From contig NC_081415.1 in assembly GCF_030272615.1 (NCBI RefSeq), positions 622,665,740-622,729,739 of the forward strand: a stretch of 64,000 bases of DNA, in the 5' to 3' direction. The notes under the pieces were generated by a model. It was not told the origin of the DNA. It ran no database searches and worked only from the letters and a program-made list of their open reading frames with translations. The stretch comes from Cryptomeria japonica (taxonomy: Eukaryota; Streptophyta; Pinopsida; Cupressales; Cupressaceae). Positions 47,179 to 57,100 of the stretch are shown here, one piece after another. The stretch's first letter is position 1, and each line of letters begins with the position of its first letter. The position numbers were made by a program, and so were the translations under genes.

Positions 47179-47895
47179 CTAGCACTACTAGCAGTTGTTT
47201 TCCAGCAAGCCTAGTTATTTTCTTTAAAATTCAGTTATTGTAGCTAGGGTTGATTTCCATGAACTCTTATGAGTTAATTTTACTTTGGTTAAAAAAACTA
47301 TTGGGTCTGGTGAGCTATAAGTATCTAGTGTAATGACTTTGTCGAGGTTCGCAAAGTTTTTGAAAAGACGGGCTTTAAGACTAGTTAAATACATTTTGTG
47401 TATGAAGAAAGTGGAGGAACATCTGTGCATGTGAATCTTTTTAACAACTATTTTCAATTTCAAATCTGTGTGTTTGATTTCAGAGTTGATTTCTGTGCAA
47501 GTCTATTTTGAGGAAAGTGTTGTTATACTTTTTATATAAGCAGAAGGTTATTGGCTAGATTCATTTTGGAAGCCTTTTCATTTTGTTTTAGTGATCATAT
47601 GAAGTCTGTCGGCTTTATATATAAAGTTATATATGGATTAGTGCCTGCATTCATTTTGTATTGACTGGTGTATGCAATTGCCTTTATGTTCTTTCTAGTG
47701 AAAAGCATTCCATTGATTGTATGTAATTTGGAGCCGAATGAACATTAACTAGAGGGAGCTGTACCTAAATTCAAAGGTTAATCAATTAAATGGTTTTCCA
47801 ACTATTTGGTATGAGAAATTGTCCATTTTTTTGTGTTTCACACTGATGTTATTTAATTACATAATGAAAGACAAATCTATATACCAACAGATTTT

Positions 47896-47913
47896 TGGCG
47901 ACTCTGCTGGGGA
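47896..47913 (+). other. Element F primer-binding site
   Basis: TGGCGACTCTGCTGGGGA lies six bases after the LTR end. This sequence type is familiar from plant Tat/Ogre-like gypsy elements, where I recall an arginine tRNA being assigned as primer. Confidence 0.8.
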
Positions 47914-48499
47914 AGCGAAGAGAAAAATTGAATTGCAAAACCAAATCGTCTTTATAGTATACTTTGTTTTCTATAAATGGTTTTGCCTCTTGATGGGTTC
48001 TTGCCTTTTTTGCAACCAAATTTAAACTGGGTACACGAGGAACAAAGTAAAATTACCTCAAAGTTGGATACTCTAGGCTAGAGGCATAGAGGAAGTCGGG
48101 CATAATATGATAGAATCAGTGCTCTTCTTAGTGAAATTGAAAGACAATCGGATCAACCTGAGTTAGTCATTGAAAGAATAGTGGTTCCTAGGGTCTTCTT
48201 TATTCATGTCCCTGATAATCAATTCCAAATTCCCAGACGTTTGTTGCTTTGATTGTTCCACATTGGACTCCAGACCATATACCAGATTCCAGAGGAGAGG
48301 GGGGGTTTCTGATCCTATCTTTGAAGAGTTACAAAATCTAGGTTTCCAATCCAATTTCTCGCCCCAACGAAGGGCAAGAAGTAGACCTTCATCTCCTTTG
48401 CCATCAGCACCCGCTTCCCCCATTTGTCAAGCTTTGGTCTTGCACGACATTCCCATCCCCATTTCATTCAACCCTACTCCTCTTAATATTATACTTCCA
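47914..48499 (+). other. Element F leader
   Basis: AT-rich leader to the preferred gag start at 48500. An in-frame ATG at 48206 would add about 98 residues of Ser/Pro/Arg-rich sequence. Because the family-like opening MATNNPWGVTVGPL begins at 48500, I favour that start. Confidence 0.5.
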
Positions 48500-49925
48500 A
48501 TGGCGACCAATAACCCTTGGGGGGTGACTGTAGGCCCGTTGAACCTAGGCTTGAACCTTAATCCTTTGCCCAAGGCTGCTAGAGATCATCTGCCTAAGTT
48601 TAGCGGGGATGGGATGGTCACTGTAGATGAACATTTGAACGCTTTCAGTGTAGCCTATGGAGTAATAGTGGTTCAACATGAGGATGTGGCTATTAGGCTG
48701 TTTATCCAAACATTGACTGGAGTGGCAGCGAACTAGTTTTATCATTTGCCAAATAGTGTGATAACTACCTGTCAGGATTTGAAGACAAGATTCAAAGCTA
48801 GATTCAAGGTAGCTGAAGATGAACACTCACTTCTAGCTCAATTATCTCAGTTGAAAAAGGAACTTCCCGAATCCATGAGAGATTTCGTGGCCAGATTTGA
48901 TAAGATTCTACACAAGATTCTAGCTAACCAAAAACCCTCAGATGATAATCTCAAATGTTTCTTTATTAACTCAATGCCCTCTGAAATAAGTTTTTTGATT
49001 CATAGGCAAAGGGTTGCAGATTTGAGTGCTGCTAAAGCCCTTGCAGTTGAACTAGAAGATGATTTCATCACTACAGGCAAATGGAAACATGAAGTGCAAA
49101 CATCCAATGCACAATCTACTTCTTCTTCAGATCCTGTCATTCAATGGTTAATGAATGATGTAATCGCCCTGAAGAGACAGACTCCTAAAGTAAGTACTTC
49201 CTATTCCTAGCCATTTCAAGACCTTCCCAGGAGATATCCTAACCAATAGGCAGGGGGTGGAGGAAGACAATTACAATTACCCCCTGTCCAGCAAAGACTT
49301 GCTATTGAGGCACCACCGCTCAAAACAAATTCTTGTGTGTTCCATTTAACTGATGAACATGATGGATCTTCATGCCCGGAGATGGTTCATTATTCTCAAA
49401 TGATCAGTAAAGGAGAAACAGTCTTAGAAGCGGATGAAGTAAGCTCTCAAACTATGCCTGGCGACTCTGAAATTCATTATATGGAATATGTCTCTGACTC
49501 AGAGAGGGGAGGAAACATGTTGGTATCTTTGGAGGATTCTTCATACGTAATTCTTACAAGAACTCAACAGAATTTGAAATCTCAAGATGTTGCAACACCT
49601 GTACACAGTTCGGAGAAGGGGAAAGAAATCTTAACTCATCATGGAGGTATGTAAAAAGTGGTTCCAGATGTTGCTCCTTTAAGTTCTCATTCCTTTACTA
49701 ACCCTTTTGATATCATTGAGTTCTGTAAAACATCTCGTGTTTAGATTTCTCCAGCTGAGTATTTGAAGTTGAACCCGTGGGAACTTGATAGATTAGTTGA
49801 ATTTGTTAAAGGGGATGATGCCTATGCCTTAGCTAGCGAAGCCCAGACACCTGTGAATACTGTTCCACCAGCACATGCTGATGTCAGTCTTGCTTAAGTA
49901 ACCCCTAAGAGCTCATCAAGGTCTT
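48500..49925 (+). pseudogene. Element F gag
   Basis: Opens MATNNPWGVTVGPLNLGLNL followed by AARDHLPKFSGDG, the typical start of a gypsy gag core. Continues with VAIRLFIQTLTGVAA, FYHLP, LKTRFKARFKVAEDE, SMRDFVARFDKIL, CFFINSMPSEI and LIHRQRVADLSAAKA. Stops near 48734 (expected Trp before FYHLP), 49208, 49247, 49652, 49742 and 49898 interrupt it; there is no frameshift. I found no CCHC zinc knuckle, which may be genuine loss or hidden in decayed sequence around 49200-49300. A long linker to protease is acidic and Ser-rich. Confidence 0.85.
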
Positions 49926-50305
49926 CCCCTTTGCAAGATGACCTCCTTGAACCTAGCCTTGAAAGTAAACCAGAACCTTTCTATGTGTCCTTGTATATTA
50001 ATGGGCACAAGTTGAGTAATTGCATAATTGACTCGGGAGCGTCTGATAATGTCATGCCTTTGGCTATAGCAAAATCTTTAGGTTTGACCCTAACAAAGAC
50101 CTTTGGCAAGTGTTATTCCATGGATTCCAAGCAGCTTCCTTTATTAGGACAAATTAAAGATGCGCAGGTCCCCTTAGTTGCACATCCTGCCAAGAGAATT
50201 AAGTTGACAATCCTAGTGGTTGACATTCCTACTAGCTATGGTATGTTGTTGAGTCACATGTTTTGTAAAGACATGGGAGGGGAGATTAAGATGGACTAGT
50301 CTCAA
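49926..50305 (+). pseudogene. Element F aspartic protease
   Basis: Retropepsin signature CIIDSGASDNVMPLAIAKSLG with intact D-S-G, preceded by FYVSLYINGHKLS and followed by the hydrophobic LTILVVDIPTSYGMLLS segment. It ends in an in-frame TAG at 50297. Same frame as gag and the downstream RNase H. Confidence 0.88.
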
Positions 50306-50479
50306 GTGACCATCTCAGTTGGAAAACAAAGAGTCCTTTTGCACCCTGAAATGAAGGCTAAATACACAGTCTTTCCCTCTGATGATCTGAAAGCTCAAAT
50401 TTTGTATCAAGATTGTGGCTTTGGAAATTACATGATAACGACTGACCCTCAATATGAAAATATTTTACTAGGTGTAGGT

Positions 50480-50985
50480 AGGTCAAATGAACTCTGGTCC
50501 ATGGAATTTGATGGGAGTTGTTCATCTTCAAGACCAGGTGCTAGGGTCATTTTGGTGTCCCCTCGCGGAGAGATTATTCCTTATTCCTTTAAGCTGGAGT
50601 TCCAAAACACAAATAATACAACCAAGTATGAGGCCTTGCTATTAGATCTGGATGAAGCAAAGAGGTTACAAATTAAGATGTTGAGGGTGAAAGGTGATGC
50701 ATAACTTATTGTGAAGCAGGTGAGGGGCTTATTTGCTATCAAAAATGAGAGATTAAGACACTGTAGAAATCGTGTTTGGGATGAGATTGAGGCCTTTGAT
50801 GATTTTTCAATTAAAGCCATTCCTAGGGAATTTAATTCGAAGGTAGATTCTTTGGCGGTATCTGCAGCCCTGCTGGTTCCACACCCATATTTCACAACAG
50901 ATACTTACAGGGTTGAACTAGTTTATAGACCTAGTGTGCCAGATAATTCTGAATCCTGGCAGGTGTTTGAAAGCGATAAGTAGAT
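50480..50985 (+). pseudogene. Element F archaeal/plant-type RNase H (RVT_3) upstream of RT
   Basis: Recognisable RVT_3 domain: NELWSMEFDGSCSSSRPGAR, VILVSPRGEIIPYS, NNTTKYEALLLDLDEA, LRVKGDA, LIVKQVRG and FNSKVDSLA. All four acidic catalytic positions remain (Asp of FDG, Glu of KYEAL, Asp of KGDA, Asp of VDSLA). In Tat-lineage gypsy elements a second RNase H of this type normally lies between the RT-linked RNase H and integrase; here it lies between protease and RT, in the same frame as both. Stops at 50702 (TAA where Gln is expected before LIVKQV) and 50981 break it. Confidence 0.88.
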
Positions 50986-51103
50986 TCAGAGCTTTCTGCA
51001 ATGTGCTGACATTTTCACATCCATGTTTTATGAAGGGTCGGCGGAGAGTTGTAAGGAGTTTTCTCTTGATATGCAAGAGGAAGTGTATGACAAGCTGTTG
51101 TAG

Positions 51104-52690
51104 TTGAAGGGAAATAAAATTCCAAAAGGTTTAGTTTCTCTTGAACGTCTCTTCGATAGGAAAGATGGGTATGTCAAGCGAAGAGATAAAGAAGCCCCTA
51201 TGACTCAGAGCTCTGGGGAGTATGAGCAAATTAACATTGGTACTGATGAGGATCCTAAATTGGTTAATTTAGGAAAATGCTATTCAGAAGTGGAAAGAAA
51301 GAAGTTCATTGATTTCCCGATAGAGTTTAAAGATGTATTTGCATGGAGCTATGATGATTTGAAGAACTTTAGGGATGGTAAGTTTCAACATCAAATTCCT
51401 TTAAAACCATGTGTTAGTCCATTCTGACAGAAGTTAAGAAACTTTAATCCCAAGGTAGCAAAAACAATTTTTCATGAGGTTGACAAAATGTTGAAGGTTC
51501 GAATTATCTATCCTATACATCATTCTACCTGGGTTGCGAACATAGTTCCTTTCTAGAAGAAGAATGGCGAGATACGAATTTGTGTTGATTTTAGAAATTT
51601 AAATCAAGAAAGTTTGAAAGATAATTATCCCCTACCTGCAATGGATCATATTTTACAAACTATTTTCGGGTCAGAAATGATGTCTATGTTGGACGGTTTT
51701 TCTGGATATAATCAGATTAGTGTTGCTAAGTAGGATCAACACAAAATAGCCTTTATAACTCCTTGGGGCACCTTCGCTTATAACAGGATGCGTTTTGGGC
51801 TGATTAATGTGGAAGCTACTTTTCAAAGAGCGATGGACCTTTCCTTTGGAAATTTGAAGGACAAGATTATTGTGGTGTATTTGGATGATTTAACTGTATT
51901 CTCCAGAAAAAGGAAACATCATGTGCGGGACTTGAGGAAAGTTTTAATGAGATGCAGAGAGCATGAGGTATCCTTAAATCCTAAAAAGTCTATTTTTGGT
52001 GTCATGGAGGGAAAACATTTGGGGCACATTGTCTCATAGGAAGGAGTGAAAGTTGATCCTCAGAGAGTAAAGGTGATACAATAGCTTGGCCTTCCCTCTA
52101 ATAGAAATGGAGTAAGGTCATTCTTTGGATAGGTGAACTTCTTGAGACACTTTATTCCTGACTTTGCTGAGACTACCAAGTACATTGTGAATATGATGAG
52201 TGAGAAGGTAGCTTTTAAGTGGAATGAAGCTGGCAGAAAAGCTTTCGAAGAGATTAAACATGCAATTGCACATGCACCCACCCTGGTAAATCCAGACTTT
52301 AATAAAGATTTTATTATTTATTGTTATGCATTAGACCATACTATGTCCAAGATTTTGGTACAAAAGGGCGAAGATAATGAGGAAGTGCCGATCTCATTTA
52401 TGAGTGTTCCCCTAAAGAAGCATGAGCTGAAGTACTCATAGATAGAGAAGCATGCTTATGCAGTGGTTAAGGTTGTTAAGCAGTTTAGGTATTATATACT
52501 TCACTCACATGCAATTGCCTTTATTCCTAATACTTTAGTGAAGGCTGTTTTAACTCAACAAGATGTTGGCATCAACAATAGAGCATCTTGGGTTTCCAAG
52601 ATACAAGAATTCAATTTAGATATCAAGCCCACTAAACTGGTCAGAGGACAAGGCCTCTATAGATTGATGTCTGAAAATGAGTTCAAAGAG
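51104..52690 (+). pseudogene. Element F reverse transcriptase and degenerate RT-linked RNase H
   Basis: RT: FIDFPIEFKDVFAWSYDDL, IRICVDFRNLNQESLKDNYPLP, MLDGFSGYNQI, PWGTFAYNRMRFGL and VYLDDLTVFS (YLDD intact). Connection: FLRHFIPDFAE. The RT-linked RNase H (52230-52680) keeps its fold (EEIKHAIAHAPTL, VPISFMSVPL, EKHAYAVVK) but has IIYCYALDHTMSKILVQ where active enzymes have a TDAS motif, so its first catalytic Asp is gone. This degeneration is expected if the separate RNase H upstream supplies the activity. About ten stops, no frameshift. Confidence 0.9.
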
Positions 52691-52699
52691 GATAGTAAT

Positions 52700-53992
52700 T
52701 TACCTTTAACTCTGTTCATCGATCACCAAGATTCGTGGTTCACTAATGTGGCGTATTATCTTACATATGGGGACTATCCAAATTATCTTTCTCCTAGAGA
52801 GAAAAGGAATTTGAGGTTGAAAGCAACGAAGTATGTTCTCTTGAATAACATATTGTATAAAAAGGGCTTGGATGGCACTTTTCTCTGATGCATGGATAAG
52901 TCGCATCAAGAAGCTTTATTAAAAGCTTTCCATAATGAAGCATGAGGTGGTCATTTTTCTTCTATGATTATTGCATACAAAATCCTGCGAAATTGTTACT
53001 ATTGGCCAGGGATGTTTTGGGATGCATACTCTTGGGTGGCGAGGTGTGAGAAATGCAAGCTTTTTACTGGTAAACCCCAATTGGCCACCTTGCCTTTAAG
53101 GCCTGTGGTGATTGAAGAACCATTTAAGCAATGGGGGCTCAATTTTATTGGTCCTTTGAATCCTAGTTCTAGTGCGGGGCACACCCACATATTAACAATG
53201 ATGGATTATTTCACCAAATGGGTGGAGGCTATCCCTGTAAGAAAAACTACCTCAGAAATTGTGTGTACATTTCTTAAGGAGAATATTCTTGTCAGGTTTG
53301 GAGTTCCTCAGAAAATAGTCACAGATAATGCATCAAATTTCTCTTTGTCAGAGTTGAGCTTGTTTTGCTATGACCATGGAATTCCCTTGGCACACGCTTC
53401 TGATTATTATCTATAGGGTAACGGTCAAGCGGAATCAAGTAACAAGAACTTGATTAATATTATGAAAAAGTTGGTCAGTGAAAATTTCAAGGATTGGCAT
53501 AAGAAGCTACATGAAGCACTATGGGTGGATTGAACTTCACCAAAGTGGGCCATAGGGATGTCACCATTTGAGTTGGTTTATGGAATTGGCACACAAGTCT
53601 CTCTTCCTTTAGAATTAGCTGCTTCTAAACTGCAGACGGTGATAGAAGATGCATTTTTTCAGAGTTCTCTCGAAAAGCGGATCATGTATTTAACCAAAAT
53701 TGAAGAAGAGAGAGAAAAGATAGTTGACAGGATCACATAGCATCAGATGAAGGTTAAAAAGATTTTTGACTAGAAGACAAGGCCCAGGAAGTTCATGAAA
53801 GGAGACCTAGTGTTATTATGGGATAAAGGAAGAGAACCGAAAGGTGCTCATGGCAAATTTGAGTCACTGTGGAAAGGACCTTATGTGATCTATGAGGAAG
53901 AGGGGCCCAATTCTTTTAAACTTGCATATCAAGATGGTTTTGAGCTTCCCCTATCCTATAATGGGCAAGATTTAAAATTGTATCAATTATAA
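52700..53992 (+). pseudogene. Element F integrase
   Basis: Zinc region (HFSSMIIAYKIL, CYYWPGMFWDAYSWV, CEKCKLF) and core domain. The first catalytic Asp is Asn (KQWGLNFIGPL for ...LDFIGP), a G>A change; VTDNASNF and GNGQAESSNKNL keep the other two acidic residues. The C-terminal part (RPRKFMKGDLVLLWDKGR, LSYNGQDLKLYQL) ends in a natural TAA at 53990. No chromodomain follows. Stops near 52886, 52943, 53414, 53531, 53738 and 53771. Confidence 0.9.
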
Positions 53993-54152
53993 ATAGGCAT
54001 CCCCTGTTGACTTGTACATATTTATTTTGTTGTGCTAGTTTAGGTATGTTCATTTTGTTATAGGTAGATCCTTAGTCAGTTATGCTGTGAACCAGAGATC
54101 CTGTGATTCATTGCTTGGTATCTTATGACACCCAGTCCCCATGCAGAGTCAC
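53993..54152 (+). other. Element F 3' end before the LTR, no clear polypurine tract
   Basis: Short non-coding stretch whose last bases are CCCAGTCCCCATGCAGAGTCAC, not the purine run that normally primes plus-strand synthesis. Either the tract has mutated, or an unusual sequence was used. Confidence 0.6.
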
Positions 54153-57100
54153 TGTTGGGCCCATATACAAATTTCCATTCTATATGCACCCCTGTTTGTA
54201 ATCATGCTAGTCTAGTTCATTGGTCGAAAGGTTGTTTAAATTTTGCTCTTGTTTTTCGGTCCTTGTTAGTTTTCATTGCATTGAACTTGAACTTGAACCT
54301 TTTTGGTTCAAGGTTCAAAGTTCAACGAGCGTTTTTTTGAGCATCCTTTCTTCTCGTGTAACTTTAAGCTTTGCTAGTCTTACCAGTGTTTTGCATTCTT
54401 TGAACCTTGAACTTGAACCTTTTTGGTTCAAGGTTCAAGTTCAACATTTGTTGGGTTAATTTTTTTTTTTTTGTGGTGCTCGTGCAAGGTTCTGAGTTAT
54501 ATGTTCGGGTTCTTTGGAAGGCGTGTGACTTGCCATGTGGTGATGGTGTGGGTTTTCAGAACTTGATTGACAGCCGCCGAAGGAAAGAATATTCTTTTTC
54601 CAGTGATTTGAAATCTGCCATTTATGGCAAGTATGTGTGAAAATCGGCAATGTCAGAAGAGAAGTGACTTAACGGTTAAGGCAAACCACAGCGAAATCAT
54701 TTCAAAGTAACTTCACACGAACAAGGAGTAATAAGGGCAGTTTTAGTAATGATAGGTAAGATTTTCTCTGCTTTAAAACTGAGTAGTTGTCTCATCACAA
54801 GTATTATTTTTTCGTGAGAAGATTTTGGGGAACGAGTTTTAGGAGCGGGAAAATTAGGTAGCGATAAAGGTGTATAAGCAGAGGAAGGTATGTTCAACAA
54901 TTTTCTAAATTGCTGCAGTTTGTTTTAAAAGATCTAGGTGTTCTTTAGCTGCTTGTTTTGTGTTCAATTTCCTTCTTCACCTGGGGTTAATTTGGGAAAA
55001 AAACCACGAACCAAAAGATGAGGCCCATTTAACCCAAATTGGTGAGCCCGTCTTCCCTTGTAAGCTCTTTACCAGAATTGGGAGACATAGCCCTGGTTCA
55101 ACTAGATTTGGAGGTCTTTCTGGGGAGAATTAAAAATTCAACCATAGACATGATGAAAGATGTGGCTCAGAGAGGTTTATTGGAAGCCACTGCTTTCCCC
55201 ACTACTACTCCTTGTCTATAATTAGTCTTAGAGTGTATGAATCATGATGACAAGGGCAACAGGTGCATAAGGAGAAACGACGATGAAGTTTTGTTGTCTA
55301 TTGATAGATAGACGGTAATGGCAGCTATGGGTATCCCACATCAGGAACCCTATGAAGACTGGACAATTGGTAAATCATACAGGATCTTCTCTGAGAAGAA
55401 GCAGTATTATAGAACAGTGATTGCCCAAAATTGGCTAATAAAATTCCAAAAGGGAGGCTCGAGGTTACTGAGACCCTTAACACGTGAACACTTAATCCCA
55501 GTAATCTGAGATGTGGTCATACTGCTAAGCAAGGTAAAAGTTAATTCTCATTGTTTTTACTGGGAGGACTGGATGTATTTCTTCATCTAGGTTACTCTGG
55601 ATAAAAATTGGTTTATTGATTGGGGAACTATTATCGCAGAAAGATAACATGAGGGTCTGAGTAGCTATCTTGGAATGTCCAATTTTTATATGTCATCCTA
55701 TTTGCTATACATGCTTGCCTGTGTCAGAGAGTGGTTCAGGTTGTCACATGTAAAATGGGTTCAAGGTATGAGAATTTATGAGTATCATCCTAATTTAACC
55801 TTGAAAGGGCATGTTGATGATTACCTCCGTTGGAATGATGTTTTTGCTAGAAGGCTAACCTTTGAGTTACAGGCAAATTTGCACAGAAGAATGTCCATGG
55901 AAGCGGTTGAACTCGTCAATGTATATGGCAGTTTCTTCATACAGTTCAGCCATTTCACTTATTTAAGAGTCGAAGGATTTAAGGGTGAGCCCTTTAGGGT
56001 TCCTAGGTACATCTCATACTCTTTCATATTGATTGAGGTATCTCGACAACTCGCTTACGTGGCCAAAGATTATGGTGAGGACTCCGACACAAGCAAAATT
56101 TTTCCCATTGATTTAGGACATTATAGTTGCAGATCAGTTTCTGATGCATTGAACCTTGAGCTCAAATTTAAAAAGTTTCATTTGAAGTCCTTTGTAAAGA
56201 GTGATAACTTTGATAGTACGGGTTTCATTCCTCAGTATGTAAAAAAAGTGGTGTCTGATCAACATGTCTCTCAGTTGGAAGATTATTGGGAAGGCTGTCG
56301 AGATGAATTTGAAGTATGGAGAAGGAGTTGGTCAAGAATAACTTTGAATCAAATTCATGATATGAAGTTACCCATGGATACTTCAGGTGTCACCAATGAT
56401 GATGAGGATACACTTGACTCTGAGTTTATGAGATGGGTTCATAATGAACCTCTTCCAGAAGTAGATTGGAACAAGAAGATGAGCGACAATGTTCAGATGC
56501 GCACTTTTGGTGTAATCTGGAGGACAGAAAATTGGTTGAGGGCTCATCCTTCTCACCCAGCATGAACCACTAGCCCAAGAAGCAAAAGTGGGAAGAGGAA
56601 TACTGTGAATAAAATTTTTGCTATGACTAACATTCTGGTTTCTGATGCAGGGAAAGTATAGGGACGGATTAAGGAAGAGAAACCTAGCATCGGGGTCGAA
56701 TTTCCTGTTGCTGGTTGGGTAATCAGATCAAGATCCAAGAAGGGTTTCAAACTGACGACTTCTCACCTCATTCTGGATTTGGATCTAGAAGAAACACCAA
56801 GCAAAATGACATCCCTGGTTTCAGAAGCAGACAAGCTTTCGATTGATATTGATACTATTTTTTAGGATTCAGGAACACTTGAGATTCAGTCTCATGTAGA
56901 TCATACCACTCCCCTGTCCTCAGCAGGGTTTTCATCCATGTCTTCAAAGGAGCTAACCCTAGCACCAAAATGGCTAAATGACTCCATCTCTAGAAAAAAG
57001 GAATGTAGTTCTGATTTCAGTATCAATGGAGGACGCTATAAGCAAATGTCTTGGAAGGTCTGTGAAGCCTAAAAAGTTAAAAACAGAGTCAATGATTGAC

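Larger units (their letters stand above)
43123..47889 (+). repeat. Element F 5' LTR (4.77 kb)
   Basis: Starts TATTGGGCTCATATAC (the 3' copy keeps TGTTGGGC, so this copy has a G>A change) and ends ATACCAACA. The first 870 bp are non-coding with two hairpin clusters, followed by the LTR-resident frame (43995-47178) and about 710 bp of AT-rich sequence with TATATAAG/TATATATAAAG elements near 47534-47625. LTRs this long are exceptional; most plant LTRs are 0.2-2 kb. Confidence 0.93.

Noticed and set aside
47224-47463. 79-aa minus frame at the F LTR end, also at 58280
   Set aside because: Present in both LTRs only because the LTRs are duplicates; no domain and AT-rich non-coding composition.
48206-53992. 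Reassigned UAG codon as explanation for the open frame
   Set aside because: TGA and TAA also occur, stops coincide with methylatable Gln/Trp/Arg codons, and LTR comparison shows TAG arising from TGG or CAG in single copies.
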